Below, one piece after another: positions 9,565-20,574 of a stretch of DNA of 64,000 bases (the first letter of the stretch is position 1; each line of letters opens with the position of its first letter). Below the pieces are notes generated by a model. It ran no database searches. It saw only the letters and a program-made list of their open reading frames with translations, and was not told the origin of the DNA. Both the position numbers and the translations under genes were made by a program. Source of the DNA: Mycolicibacterium flavescens. GTDB taxonomy: Bacteria; Actinomycetota; Actinomycetes; Mycobacteriales; Mycobacteriaceae. The stretch is taken from contig LR134353.1 in the NCBI GenBank assembly GCA_900637135.1, forward strand, positions 3,224,001 through 3,288,000, read 5' to 3'.

Positions 9565-10260
9565 ATGGACTCCAGCAGCGATAAACCGGACGGCACAGGC
9601 GGGGCCAGATCTGTGGACTCTGGACTCACCGAGCGTCAGCGCACCATCCTCGACGTCATCCGCGCATCGGTCACCAACCGTGGCTACCCGCCCAGCATCA
9701 GGGAGATCGGCGATGCGGTCGGTTTGACCTCCACATCCTCGGTCGCGCATCAACTGCGCACGCTGGAGCGCAAGGGCTACCTGCGGCGCGACCCCAACCG
9801 GCCGCGCGCCGTCGACGTGCGCGGCGCCGACGACCACGTGACTCCGATCGTCGCCACCGAACTCGCCGGCTCCGATGCCCTACCGGAGCCGACGTTCGTG
9901 CCCGTGCTCGGGCGCATCGCCGCGGGCGGGCCGATCCTAGCCGAGGAGGCTGTCGAAGACGTCTTCCCGCTGCCGCGCGAATTGGTCGGCGAGGGCTCGC
10001 TCTTCCTGCTCAAGGTCGTCGGCGACTCGATGGTCGATGCCGCGATCTGCGACGGCGACTGGGTTGTGGTGCGTCAGCAGAACGTCGCCGACAACGGGGA
10101 CATCGTGGCCGCGATGATCGACGGCGAAGCCACGGTGAAAACGTTCAAACGTACGCGCGGGCAGGTGTGGTTGATGCCGCACAACCCGGCCTTCGATCCG
10201 ATTCCAGGTAACGACGCCGCGGTGCTCGGCAAGGTCGTCACCGTCATACGGAAGATCTAG
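9565..10260 (+). CDS. lexA: LexA repressor
   Basis: A 231-residue SOS repressor and self-cleaving protease (S24 family). The N-terminal winged helix covers about residues 21-85 ([19 protein letters not shown] is the recognition region). The cleavage site is Ala120-Gly121 and the catalytic dyad is Ser155 (GDSM) and Lys192 (VKTFK). RecA filaments formed on damaged DNA trigger the cleavage. The start at 9565 is supported by a TANNNT element seven bases upstream and an SOS box over the promoter. The stop overlaps the stop of the convergent LGFP-protein gene. Confidence 0.97.
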   Translation: MDSSSDKPDGTGGARSVDSGLTERQRTILDVIRASVTNRGYPPSIREIGDAVGLTSTSSVAHQLRTLERKGYLRRDPNRPRAVDVRGADDHVTPIVATELAGSDALPEPTFVPVLGRIAAGGPILAEEAVEDVFPLPRELVGEGSLFLLKVVGDSMVDAAICDGDWVVVRQQNVADNGDIVAAMIDGEATVKTFKRTRGQVWLMPHNPAFDPIPGNDAAVLGKVVTVIRKI

Positions 10261-12416
10261 TCGGCTCGGACGAAACCGTTCGTGCGCGCGAATTCCTCGC
10301 TGGAGAACCAGATTTCGGCTTGTACCTCGTCGTAATCGGCTGAGGTGGGAAGCCAATAGAGCCCCGACTGGGTGTCGGCCTTGATCGGGTAACCCTCGGG
10401 CGGCTGCCCGGAGTCACCGAACGGAAGGCGAAACGCCGGGCTGGGTACTTCCGGCTCGTCGATGACGATCCTGGCGTGACGGCCCGTGTCGGTCAGCGGA
10501 TCCCGTCGCAGAGGTTCGTGTTCCACCGGCAAGGCGGGTATATCGCGTTCCTCGAACCCCAGGTCGGGCTCCTCGAATCGCTCGTCAGACGCCGCGTACA
10601 GCTCGTCGTCACGCTCTTCGGGTAGCGCGTCGCGCTCGTCGGGTAGCGCGTCGCGGTCCGCGGGCGCACCGTCCTGCTCGCCGGCGGTCTCAGCCGCGCC
10701 GGCGGCCAGGCGCCCCGCGGCGATGCCGGCCTCTCCGGAACTCGGTATCCGTGTCGGCGCGGTGTCGACGTTGTCTGGGTTCTCCTCACCCGCGGCGAAT
10801 GCCGACGTGTCCGAGGCATCACCGAAGTCCGGCGACGGCGCCTCCCAGGGATTGGCCGATGACGCCGAGCCCGACTCCCCCGACGCAGACAACGCGCCCA
10901 AACCCTCAGTGGCATACCGATCGCCGAACATCGCCGCGGACGGATCCCCGCCGCTCGACCCGGCTGCCCCCGAACCCAGTGTGCTGTAGGCCTGTTCGGC
11001 CTCCGCGCCGTACGAGTCGTCGTAGTGGTCCTCGACGGGACCGGGTCGATCGACGTCGCTACGACGCCGGTTGCGCAGGCTCGCAAACGCCACCAGGCCC
11101 ACAAGGATGAGCACCGGCACGATCGCCAGCAGCCACCACCAGCTGAAGGCGAACCAGTTCCCGTCACCACCGGAGTCCGAAGCGCGCGGCGTGCCGGGCG
11201 TATCGGAGGCCTGCTCGGCGGGGACCTCCAGGCCGGCCAACTCGGTCGCGAGGTTGGGCGGCTCGGTGCTGAACTCACCGGTTGACCGATTCCAGTTGAC
11301 CACGCCGCCGGTGAACCGCTGCGTGATGACGTCACCCTTCTCGGACTGGTCGGCCATCGGTGCGCCGAGCGTCCCCTCGGCGCCGTCGAGTTTGTCCCAC
11401 GCCGCACTCATCGCGCCGCGCACCAGCACAGCGCCGTGGTCCGGCGTCCAGAAGATCACCGGTTTGTCGTCGGCGGCGAAGCGCGCCGTCCGGCTCGCGG
11501 TGGCCAGCCCGCCGTCGGCCTCACTGGCGATCGGGAATCCGAGATCGCCCTCGGGCCCGCCGAGGCTTTCGTACTTGGCCAGGACCTGACCGGTGACGAC
11601 TCGCGCACCTGTCGCGGGACTGTAGAAGATCTTGCCGCCGGCGAAGTTCTGCCCCAGACCGTCATCGCCTATCGGGTACGGCGGTCCCTCCGCGGCGCCG
11701 AGAGGACCCAGCGGGCCTCCCGCCGCGCGGCGTGCCGCGTTGATCGCCGACGTCGCGTCGCCGGGGATCTGCAGGTCCGCCAATTGCGCGGCGAGGTCGG
11801 GCGGCACGGTGGTGAACGTCTTGTCGCGGGTGTTGTAGGTGATCTCGCCGCCGGTGAACTTCTGGGTGATCAGATCGCCGCGGTAGGTCTCGTCGTCGGC
11901 GGGCACACCGAGCCGTCCGGTGGAGCCGCCCAACTTGTCCCATGCCGCGTTGATCGGTCCCCGGACCACACGCGCGCCGGTGTCCTGGGTCCAGAAGATC
12001 ACCGGGTTGTCGCTGGCGCTGAACGTGACGTTGAAGCTGCCGGGCGCCCGCCCTGGCCCGTCGTCCATGGTCGGGAATCCCAGGTCGCTGTCGGCGGGGC
12101 CGCCGAGCGATTCGTACTTCTCCAGGATCGCGCCGCGCATGATGTGAGCGCCGGTATCGGGTGTGAAGAAGATCTTGCCGCCTGCGAAGTTCTGTGCGAA
12201 ACCGTCGCCCACCGGGTACACGTCGCCCTGCCTGGGTCCCAATGGGCCGCCGTCACCGCCGCTGCCGTCCCAGGCCGCGGTGATCGCGGCGTTGGCGGCA
12301 TCGGATTCCGGTGAGGCGCTCGCCACCGGCGGTAACAGTAGGGCCACGGCGCCCACGAGCAGACCGATCGCCATCCGGCCCAACACCGTGGTGCCCCGGC
12401 TGTTCTGCCCGATCAT
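10257..12416 (-). CDS. LGFP-repeat surface protein with C-terminal membrane anchor and sunset-type tail (Rv2721c-like)
   Basis: A 719-residue protein. It begins with a signal sequence (about residues 14-34, ending VASASPES). LGFP repeats follow, recognised by recurring [17 protein letters not shown] and TGA..V.G motifs arranged in paired blocks up to about residue 330. A transmembrane helix ([19 protein letters not shown]) precedes a long acidic, low-complexity region. The last about 45 residues ([15 protein letters not shown]...[10 protein letters not shown]) resemble the short sunset domain. LGFP repeats occur in cell-wall proteins of mycolic-acid bacteria and may bind the envelope. GGGAGG lies just before the ATG. 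M. tuberculosis Rv2721c occupies the same position. Confidence 0.85.
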   Translation of the reverse strand: MIGQNSRGTTVLGRMAIGLLVGAVALLLPPVASASPESDAANAAITAAWDGSGGDGGPLGPRQGDVYPVGDGFAQNFAGGKIFFTPDTGAHIMRGAILEKYESLGGPADSDLGFPTMDDGPGRAPGSFNVTFSASDNPVIFWTQDTGARVVRGPINAAWDKLGGSTGRLGVPADDETYRGDLITQKFTGGEITYNTRDKTFTTVPPDLAAQLADLQIPGDATSAINAARRAAGGPLGPLGAAEGPPYPIGDDGLGQNFAGGKIFYSPATGARVVTGQVLAKYESLGGPEGDLGFPIASEADGGLATASRTARFAADDKPVIFWTPDHGAVLVRGAMSAAWDKLDGAEGTLGAPMADQSEKGDVITQRFTGGVVNWNRSTGEFSTEPPNLATELAGLEVPAEQASDTPGTPRASDSGGDGNWFAFSWWWLLAIVPVLILVGLVAFASLRNRRRSDVDRPGPVEDHYDDSYGAEAEQAYSTLGSGAAGSSGGDPSAAMFGDRYATEGLGALSASGESGSASSANPWEAPSPDFGDASDTSAFAAGEENPDNVDTAPTRIPSSGEAGIAAGRLAAGAAETAGEQDGAPADRDALPDERDALPEERDDELYAASDERFEEPDLGFEERDIPALPVEHEPLRRDPLTDTGRHARIVIDEPEVPSPAFRLPFGDSGQPPEGYPIKADTQSGLYWLPTSADYDEVQAEIWFSSEEFARTNGFVRAD

Positions 12417-12836
12417 TCGACCTCCCGGGTCGGTACGAAATTTCGCTCGGATTTCTCGCACCCGTCCTCTATCTGTCGTCAGACGCCAATAACCAACGAA
12501 CACGCCGATCTTCGGATGAAAATACCTGCCGATACTCCATTCGCTGTGGATAACCCCGCCGTGCCGCCTCGATTAATCGCGACCGCATCGCCCAATTTCG
12601 CACCGCGGTCTCGTTGGCAGCGCAGCAATTAGTTTGCACGCGAGCGTGGGGAATGGCGGACATTCGCGAACTATTTGCACAAATATTGGTAGCTACCAGG
12701 CAATGTCTCGCGCGATCGACGACCTGTGCACGCGATTGCGGCCGAATTGCCATTCGCTATCCGTGGGCGCCGATGGTTAATCGACCGGTGCGTCGGCCGG
12801 ACCGGGCCGGCCGGTGTCCGCACCTAAACTGACGCC
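12417..12836. other. AT-richer gap without a convincing gene
   Basis: About 420 bases between the LGFP-protein start and the molybdoenzyme start. The middle (roughly 12430-12780) is clearly less GC-rich than its neighbours, with clusters such as AATTAGTTTG and CACAAATATTGG. Short frames occur on both strands but none has a ribosome site, family motif or mycobacterial codon bias. It may hold promoters for both divergent genes, or a decayed insertion. Confidence 0.5.
12825..12830 (+). promoter_or_regulatory. -10 element for leaderless bisC-like transcript
   Basis: TAAACT lies six bases before the ATG at 12837; no Shine-Dalgarno is present. Confidence 0.5.
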
Positions 12837-15122
12837 ATGCCTGCCCCGGTCAGCCTGACGCACTGGGGCGCCTTCGCCGCCCACATGCGAGACGGCGACA
12901 TCTACGCGGTCAGACCGTTCGACGGCGACGCGGACCCCTCACCGTTGCTGGGCAATCTGCCGGGTTCACTTCGGCACCGCTCACGGATAGCCACACCCGC
13001 CGTACGCCGCGGCTGGTTGCGCGACGGGCCGGGTCCGAGCACTCGGCGGGGTAACGACGAGTTCGTCGCTGTCACGTGGGACCAGCTGACCGACCTGCTC
13101 GCCGACGAGCTGCGCCGTGTCGTCGAAACGCATGGTAACGAGGCGATCTTCGGCGGTTCGTACGGCTGGTCAAGCGCGGGCCGATTTCACCACGCCCAGA
13201 GCCAGGTCCACCGCTTCCTGAATCTCCTTGGCGGCTACACGTTTTCCCGTCACTCCTACAGCCTCGGCGCGACAGGTGTCATCATGCCGCGCGTCGTCGG
13301 TACGCACGACGACCTGTTCAAGCGGTCCACCGCGTGGGACGTCATCGTCGAGCACACTGAACTTCTCGTGTGCTTCGGCGGGCTGGCGCTGAAGAACACG
13401 GCGATCAACCACGGTGGGACCACCGCGCATCCGGCGCGCGATGCGCTGCGACGCTATCGAGCTCGCGGCGGACAGGTCGTGTCGTTCTCACCTCTGCGCG
13501 ACGACGTCGACGGTGAGTGTGAATGGTTCGCGCCGGTGCCCGGCACCGACGTGGCGATCATGCTCGCGCTCGCCTACGTGTTGGCCACAGAGGGGCTGGC
13601 CGACCGCGACTTCCTGGCCACGTACTGCACCGGTTATGAACGCTTCGAGCGCTATCTCCTCGGAGCGGACGACGGCGTGCCGAAAACTCCTCGGTGGGCG
13701 TCGGTGATCTCCGGCATACCCGCCGACGACCTGGTCCGCTTGGCCCGGCGGATGTCGCAGCACCGCACGATCGTCACGGTCAGCTGGTCACTGCAACGCA
13801 CACGACACGGCGAACAGGCGCCGTGGATGGGTCTGACATTGGCCGCCATGCTGGGGCAGATCGGCCTTGCGGGTGGCGGATTCGGGCACGGCTACGGTTC
13901 GATGAACGAGCCCGGCCTGCCGCCGCTGCGGACCGGATTGCCAAGGCTTCCACAGGGCATCAATCCCGTGCGCACGTTCATTCCGGTCGCCGCGATCAGC
14001 GATCTGCTGTTGCGGCCCGGTGAGCCGTTCGACTACAACGGCCAACGGCTGGTCTTCCCCGACATCAGGTTGGTGTACTGGGCCGGCGGTAACCCGTTCC
14101 ACCACCACCAGAACATCCCGCGACTGCGGCGCGCGCTCGGCCGCGTCGACACGCTCGTTGTGCACGAACCCTATTGGACCGCCATGGCCAAACACGCCGA
14201 TATCGTCGTGCCGTCGACGACATCGTTCGAACGCGACGATTATTCGGGATCGCGCAACGATCCCATGCTGATGGCGATGCCCAAGCTCGCCGAACCGTTC
14301 GCCCAATCACGGGACGACTACGCGACTTTCGCCGCGCTGGCGGACCGACTGAGCTTCGGCGACCAGTTCACCGAGGGCCGTACACCGCGACAGTGGCTGG
14401 CGCATTTGTACGAGAAGTGGGCGGCCGAACTGGATTTCGCCGTACCGACGTTCGAGGAGTTCTGGAGGCGCGGGCAGCTGCGGTTGCCTGTCGAGGAGGG
14501 CCTCACCCTGCTGGCCGACTTCCGCGCCGACCCCGTCACCCACCGACTCGGCACTCCGAGTGGCTTGATCGAGATCTTCTCCGCCGACATCGACGGCTTC
14601 GGCTACGCCGACTGTGCCGGGCACCCGAAATGGTTCGAACCCGCCGAATGGCTGGGCGGCTCACGAGCAGCCGACTATCCTCTGCACCTGCTGGCCAACC
14701 AACCGGCGTCTCGGCTGCACGGTCAACTGGACGGTGGAGCGGTCAGCCAGAAGTCGAAAGTTCAAGGGCGCGAGCCGATCCGGATGCACCCGCGGGACGC
14801 CGACGCCCGCGGTCTCGTCGACGGCGACGTGGTGCGGGTGTTCAACGACCGCGGGGCGTGCCTGGCCGGCCTGGTGATCGACGATCGCCTGCGGCCCGAG
14901 GTCGTGCAGTTGTCGACCGGGGCCTGGTTCGACCCCGTCGATCCGGCCGACCCGGATTCGATGTGCGCACATGGAAATCCGAACGTGTTGACCGATGACG
15001 TGGGTACCTCGTCGCTTGCGCACGGCTGCACGGGCGCACATGTGCTGGTGCAGGTGGAGAAGTACACCGGTGATCTGCCGCCGGTGCGGGCACACGAGCC
15101 GCCCGTGATCGACGGGCTGTGA
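12837..15122 (+). CDS. bisC: Biotin sulfoxide reductase-like molybdoenzyme (DMSO reductase family)
   Basis: A 761-residue molybdopterin oxidoreductase of the BisC/TorA/DorA type. It should reduce biotin or methionine sulfoxide (or another S- or N-oxide) with a bis-MGD cofactor. The GGSYGWSSAGR segment (107-116) contains Ser113, the position of the molybdenum-coordinating serine of DorA. There is no N-terminal CxxC [4Fe-4S] motif and no Tat signal, so it is a soluble cytoplasmic enzyme like BisC. The C-terminal cofactor-binding domain starts near YPLHLLANQPASRLH. Length equals my recollection of M. tuberculosis BisC (Rv1442), but that gene lies elsewhere, so the location here differs from M. 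tuberculosis. Confidence 0.88.
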   Translation: MPAPVSLTHWGAFAAHMRDGDIYAVRPFDGDADPSPLLGNLPGSLRHRSRIATPAVRRGWLRDGPGPSTRRGNDEFVAVTWDQLTDLLADELRRVVETHGNEAIFGGSYGWSSAGRFHHAQSQVHRFLNLLGGYTFSRHSYSLGATGVIMPRVVGTHDDLFKRSTAWDVIVEHTELLVCFGGLALKNTAINHGGTTAHPARDALRRYRARGGQVVSFSPLRDDVDGECEWFAPVPGTDVAIMLALAYVLATEGLADRDFLATYCTGYERFERYLLGADDGVPKTPRWASVISGIPADDLVRLARRMSQHRTIVTVSWSLQRTRHGEQAPWMGLTLAAMLGQIGLAGGGFGHGYGSMNEPGLPPLRTGLPRLPQGINPVRTFIPVAAISDLLLRPGEPFDYNGQRLVFPDIRLVYWAGGNPFHHHQNIPRLRRALGRVDTLVVHEPYWTAMAKHADIVVPSTTSFERDDYSGSRNDPMLMAMPKLAEPFAQSRDDYATFAALADRLSFGDQFTEGRTPRQWLAHLYEKWAAELDFAVPTFEEFWRRGQLRLPVEEGLTLLADFRADPVTHRLGTPSGLIEIFSADIDGFGYADCAGHPKWFEPAEWLGGSRAADYPLHLLANQPASRLHGQLDGGAVSQKSKVQGREPIRMHPRDADARGLVDGDVVRVFNDRGACLAGLVIDDRLRPEVVQLSTGAWFDPVDPADPDSMCAHGNPNVLTDDVGTSSLAHGCTGAHVLVQVEKYTGDLPPVRAHEPPVIDGL

Positions 15123-15144
15123 GGCTTCTCACCGAAAGTTGTCC

Positions 15145-15170
15145 GATTAGCGAAACCTTGTTTCGGGTAT
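15145..15170 (+). promoter_or_regulatory. Possible SigF-type promoter of csbD-like gene
   Basis: GGGTAT at 15165-15170 matches the SigF -10. The expected -35 position has only GATT (15145-15148) in place of GTTT, at 16 bases. The assignment is weak but suits a stress gene. Confidence 0.3.
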
Positions 15171-15209
15171 TGGACGGTCACACCGACCGATCGGCAAGGA
15201 GGAAGCCAC

Positions 15210-15467
15210 GTGTCCGACGACAAGAACAGCGGGCCCGAAGAGGCCATCAAGGGCGTCGTGGAAGGCGCCAAGGGCAAGGCCAAAGAGGTGCTGGGCGCGG
15301 TCGCGGGTCGCGACGACCTGTACCGCGAGGGCAAGGCCCAGCAGGACAAGGCGGATGCGCAGCGCGACGCCGCTCAGAAGGAAGCCGAAGCTGAGAGTGC
15401 CCGTGCGGCGGCCAAGACCGCCGAGAAGCGGCAGGAATCCGAGCAGCGGCCGACGGACGACCGGTAG
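15210..15467 (+). CDS. CsbD-like general stress protein
   Basis: An 85-residue, very hydrophilic, Ala/Lys/Glu-rich protein. The IKGVVEGAKGKAKEVLGAV repeat-like helix near the N-terminus is typical of CsbD-family stress proteins, and the rest is predicted helical or disordered. In Bacillus csbD is in the general-stress regulon; the mycobacterial role is unproven. It starts at a GTG with a perfect AAGGAGG at 15196-15202. A strong hairpin follows the stop. Confidence 0.75.
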   Translation: MSDDKNSGPEEAIKGVVEGAKGKAKEVLGAVAGRDDLYREGKAQQDKADAQRDAAQKEAEAESARAAAKTAEKRQESEQRPTDDR

Positions 15468-15480
15468 ATCTTTTCGAGCG

Positions 15481-15511
15481 AGAGGCGCAGAGGCACAGCC
15501 TCTGCGCCTCT
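15481..15511. terminator. Strong hairpin between csbD-like gene and hflX
   Basis: A perfect 14-base stem (15481-15494 with 15498-15511) has a three-base loop. It lies 13 bases after the csbD-like stop and 28 bases beyond the convergent hflX stop, so it could serve both genes. Confidence 0.8.
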
Positions 15512-15539
15512 TTGCGTGCTCAGAGCCCGCAGGAACGGG

Positions 15540-16985
<1,446 letters not shown>

Positions 16986-17030
16986 AGGCGAATAGAGATT
17001 CGCACGGAAATCACTTTTCATGCACCCCAA

Positions 17031-17903
17031 TTAACGTTGCGCAACGCGCCACCATTCCTCGGACAGCTCGCCGTGGGCCACCAGAACCGACGGGCCGCGC
17101 AGAAAACTACTGGCCTCGGTGACGGTGACCGAGACTTCGCCGCCCGGAATGCGGACCTCGAGGCTGCCGGTGACCGCGCCGGAGTACGCCAACGCGGCGA
17201 CCGCGGCCGCGACGGTGCCCGTTCCGCACGACCGGGTCTCCCCGACACCACGTTCGTGCACCCGCATCGTCACCGCGCCGTCCACGGGTGCGGTCAACAC
17301 CTCGATGTTGACGCCCTCCGGGAACTGCGCGGCATCGAAGGACACCGGCGCACCGACGTCGAGGACGGTCAGCTCCTCGAACGTCAGATCGGGGTCGACG
17401 CAGGCCAAGTGCGGGTTGCCGACGTCGACAGCAAGGCCGGCGAACGGTCTGCCGCCGACGATCGCCTCCCCGGTGCCCAACTGGTTCACCTTGCCCATTT
17501 CGACGGTGACGTCGGCGTTCGTCGCGTCCCAGTGGTGCAACACCACCGGTCGGGGACCCGCCAGCGACCCGACCACGAAGTCGTCGCGGCTTTCCAGGCC
17601 GCTGGCGCGCAGATAGTGCGCGAACACCCGGACCCCGTTGCCACACATCTGCGCGATCGACCCGTCGGCGTTGCGGTAGTCCATGTACCAGTCGTCGCCG
17701 GCGACGCCCTCCGGGAACTGTTCGAACAAACCGGCACGCTGTGCGGCCTGCGCGGTGGTCACCCGCAGCACACCGTCGGCGCCCAACCCGCGGCGCCGGT
17801 CGCACAGCGCCGTCACCGCCGCCGGGGCCAGCGTCAGCTCGAAGTCGAGGTCGGGCAGCAGCACGAAATCGTTCTGCGTGCCGTGCCCCTTGGCGAACCT
17901 CAC
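17031..17903 (-). CDS. dapF: Diaminopimelate epimerase
   Basis: A 290-residue enzyme that converts LL- to meso-diaminopimelate for lysine and peptidoglycan synthesis. The two catalytic cysteines are Cys87 (MCGNG) and Cys226 (SCGTGT), the same positions as in M. tuberculosis. The GTG at 17903 opens [13 protein letters not shown], matching the family N-terminus. It begins four bases after the miaA stop, so the two are co-transcribed. Confidence 0.96.
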   Translation of the reverse strand: MRFAKGHGTQNDFVLLPDLDFELTLAPAAVTALCDRRRGLGADGVLRVTTAQAAQRAGLFEQFPEGVAGDDWYMDYRNADGSIAQMCGNGVRVFAHYLRASGLESRDDFVVGSLAGPRPVVLHHWDATNADVTVEMGKVNQLGTGEAIVGGRPFAGLAVDVGNPHLACVDPDLTFEELTVLDVGAPVSFDAAQFPEGVNIEVLTAPVDGAVTMRVHERGVGETRSCGTGTVAAAVAALAYSGAVTGSLEVRIPGGEVSVTVTEASSFLRGPSVLVAHGELSEEWWRVAQR

Positions 17904-17907
17904 GTGT

Positions 17908-18816
17908 TCAGGGTACGTCTCGCCACACCCGCAGCGTCTCCTCCGCGAGGCCGCAGCCGGCGCCGTCCAGCCAGGCGATGCGGTGGTCACGGCGGAACCA
18001 GGACCGTTGCCTGCGGACATAGCGGCGGGTGCCGACGAACGTCGGCTCGCGTGCCGCCGAGCCGTCGCCACCGGCGTCGAGGTCGGCGAGGACCTGCGCG
18101 TAACCCAGCGCCCGCGACGCGGTGACCCCCTCACGCAGCCCGCCTTCCAGCAGCGCGCAAACCTCGTCGACGAGTCCGTCGGCGAACATCTTGTCGGTTC
18201 GCTGAGCCAGTCTTTCGTCGAGAAGCGTTGTGGGCCAGTCGAGTCCGATGATCGCGGTGTCCCAGCGCGGTGCGCCGATGGTGGGAAACGACGCGGCGAA
18301 CGGCCGGCCGGTCAGTTCGACCACCTCGAGCGCGCGCACGATGCGCCGTCCGTCGGTGGGCTGGATGGAGGCGCCGGCGTCGGGGTCCACGCGGACCAGT
18401 TCCTGATGCAGTGCGGGCGCCCCGATCTCCGCGAGCCGCTGCTCCCAGCGTGCGCGCACCGCCGGGTCGGTGGCCGGGAACGTCCAGTTGTCGAGCAGCG
18501 ATTGGACATACATCATCGACCCGCCCACGATGACGGGCACCGCACCGCGACCGAGGATGGCCTCGATGTCGTCGGCGGCCGACTGCTGATAGCGGGCCAC
18601 GCTCGCGGTCTCGGTCACCTCGAGCACGTCGAGCTGGTGGTGCGGTATCCCGCGCCGCTCCTGAACCGTCAGCTTCGCGGTTCCGATGTCCATGCCGCGG
18701 TACATCTGCATCGCATCGGCATTCACGATCTCGCCGTCGAGCCGTTCGGCCACGTCCAGCGCCAGCGCCGACTTACCGGTCCCCGTCGGTCCGATGATCG
18801 CGATCGGCCGCGTCAT
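17908..18816 (-). CDS. miaA: tRNA dimethylallyltransferase MiaA
   Basis: A 302-residue enzyme that prenylates A37 of tRNAs reading UNN codons, using dimethylallyl diphosphate. The P-loop GPTGTGKS is at residues 9-16, followed by the [17 protein letters not shown] substrate motif and PHHQLDVLE. MiaB, which methylthiolates the product, is encoded at 22650-24203. The ATG at 18816 opens [12 protein letters not shown]. Confidence 0.96.
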   Translation of the reverse strand: MTRPIAIIGPTGTGKSALALDVAERLDGEIVNADAMQMYRGMDIGTAKLTVQERRGIPHHQLDVLEVTETASVARYQQSAADDIEAILGRGAVPVIVGGSMMYVQSLLDNWTFPATDPAVRARWEQRLAEIGAPALHQELVRVDPDAGASIQPTDGRRIVRALEVVELTGRPFAASFPTIGAPRWDTAIIGLDWPTTLLDERLAQRTDKMFADGLVDEVCALLEGGLREGVTASRALGYAQVLADLDAGGDGSAAREPTFVGTRRYVRRQRSWFRRDHRIAWLDGAGCGLAEETLRVWRDVP

Positions 18817-18829
18817 CGTGTCCGAGCGC

Positions 18830-19525
18830 TCATCGTGGCTGCCACAGGCCCGTGAAATAGCCGACGCCGTACGGCGCACCGCGGTACAGCTCCTTGGCCG
18901 ACCGCGGGCCGGGACCGACCAACCCGGCCAGCACCCCGAAGGCGACCCGCCCCACCACCGACGCGGGCAATCGGGTCAGCGGCGCGGTCTCGCCGCCGGC
19001 CAGCGCATCGTCGAGCGCGTCTTGTACGGGGACCGAGTCCGGGTCGAAACCCCCCGGCGCGGAGGGCGTCAACGTGTTGGCTCCGTCGGCGACGACGAGG
19101 ACGCCGACGGGGTCGCCCGCCTCGCCGATCTCGGCGCGCAGTCGCTCGCCGTGGGCCAGCGCGGCGTCGACGTGGCCGGCGCTGTAGACCCGCACCTCGG
19201 CGGAGGCCTCGGGGCGGGCCGCACCGCGCACCCAGCCGGTGATCAGGGCGCACAACGGCATCGCGACCGGATCGCCGTCGCCGCCTGGAGACAACGCGAC
19301 CCTGACGTCGACGCCGTAGCCGGCGAACGTCCCGGCCTGATCGGGACCGACGACCTGATCGGAGGGCCCCACCCCGACCGCGACCCAGCGCGACGGAAGG
19401 CCGGCCACCGCGGTGAACACCGCCTCGCGCAGGTCGGCCAGTTCCGGCGCGGCGCTTCCGGCGAGTTCGGGCACCATGACCGGTGCCGACGGGACGATCG
19501 CGATGGCGCTCAGCACGCCGTCCAC
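18830..19525 (-). CDS. Conserved protein, class III extradiol dioxygenase-like (Rv2728c-like)
   Basis: A 231-residue Ala/Gly-rich protein starting at a GTG ([21 protein letters not shown]). The [12 protein letters not shown] start and [12 protein letters not shown] strand resemble the LigB-like (class III extradiol dioxygenase B subunit) fold, but a full set of iron ligands is not evident. Enzymatic activity is therefore uncertain. It lies 13 bases upstream of miaA and directly after the transporter-like gene, as in M. tuberculosis (Rv2729c-Rv2728c-miaA-dapF). Confidence 0.75.
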   Translation of the reverse strand: MDGVLSAIAIVPSAPVMVPELAGSAAPELADLREAVFTAVAGLPSRWVAVGVGPSDQVVGPDQAGTFAGYGVDVRVALSPGGDGDPVAMPLCALITGWVRGAARPEASAEVRVYSAGHVDAALAHGERLRAEIGEAGDPVGVLVVADGANTLTPSAPGGFDPDSVPVQDALDDALAGGETAPLTRLPASVVGRVAFGVLAGLVGPGPRSAKELYRGAPYGVGYFTGLWQPR

Positions 19526-19526
19526 G

Positions 19527-20411
19527 CTAATGCGATGCGGGCTGGGCGGCGGTGGCGGCTTCGCCGCGGGCGAGCGCGGCCGTCGAAACCACCATCACCA
19601 CCACCGCGACGATCAGCACGAGCCAGCCCTCCTCGCCCGGCCGCAGCGTCTCCCCCAGCACGACGACGCCGAGCACCGCGGCGACCACCGGTTCGGTCAC
19701 CGTCATCGTCGGCAGCGACGCGGTCAGCGACCCGGCGCGAAACGACGCCTGCTGCCACGCCGTACCCGCGACCGCCACGACCACCCAGACGTACAACTCA
19801 GGTGTGCGTAGCAGGGCTTCGAGCCCGTCCCCGAGACGGTCGACCACGCCCTTGGTCAACACGGCGAACAGCCCCCACAACGCTCCGGATACCAGCGCGA
19901 GTAGCACCGCGCTGAAGGGTCCCTTCCAGATGCCGGCGCCGATGACGCACAACACCAGCGCCGGAACGAGCAACACCAGCACCGCGGTCCAGGTTTCCCA
20001 CGAGGCCCGAGAGTCCCCCTCGGTCGGGTTTCCGACCGTCACGATCACGACGACCGACGCCGCCAGCAGCGCCGCCCACGTCCACTGCCAACGCGTCACC
20101 CGCTGATGCGAGAGCCGGGCGTGGATCGGCAGTGCGAACAGCAGCGAGGTCACCAGGATCGCCTGGACCAGAAGCACGGACCCCACGCCGAGCGCGGCCG
20201 CCTGCAATGCGAACCCCGCGGCGGCCACGAAGCTGCCCAGCCACCACTGCCGGTCGCGCAGCAGCCGGGTGAACAGCTCCAGATGACCGACTGGCTCGTC
20301 GGCGACCTCATGGGCCTGCCGCTGGTGGATCACGTCGCCGATCGCCACGAACACAGCGGCGCCCAGGGCCAGGACGACGGCCAGATCGACCCCAGCGCTC
20401 ATGCCGGCCAT
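19527..20411 (-). CDS. DMT-superfamily membrane protein (Rv2729c-like)
   Basis: A 294-residue integral membrane protein with about nine or ten hydrophobic segments in two similar halves. This fits a drug/metabolite-transporter (EamA-like) permease. A short loop after the first segment reads DVIHQRQAHEVAD. The substrate is unknown. The ATG at 20411 is preferred over 20402 because GGAAGGA lies about seven bases upstream. The stop is one base from the start of the next gene, so the two are coupled. Confidence 0.8.
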   Translation of the reverse strand: MAGMSAGVDLAVVLALGAAVFVAIGDVIHQRQAHEVADEPVGHLELFTRLLRDRQWWLGSFVAAAGFALQAAALGVGSVLLVQAILVTSLLFALPIHARLSHQRVTRWQWTWAALLAASVVVIVTVGNPTEGDSRASWETWTAVLVLLVPALVLCVIGAGIWKGPFSAVLLALVSGALWGLFAVLTKGVVDRLGDGLEALLRTPELYVWVVVAVAGTAWQQASFRAGSLTASLPTMTVTEPVVAAVLGVVVLGETLRPGEEGWLVLIVAVVVMVVSTAALARGEAATAAQPASH

Positions 20412-20574
20412 CGCAGTCCTTCCGTAGGTTGTCGCGACGAGCCTAGGCAGGTCATCGGGGAAAGCTGTGCGCACGCGCCCCGACGACCTGTTTGAATAGC
20501 GTTCGGACAGCGATCAGGCGCCGCGTTGCGCGGCAGGTACGCGGTACGCCGCGGAGGGCACGAGGATTACCGAC

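Noticed and set aside
12469..12753. A 94-codon minus-strand frame in the AT-richer gap
   Set aside because: No ribosome site, no recognisable family and a scattered composition unlike neighbouring genes.
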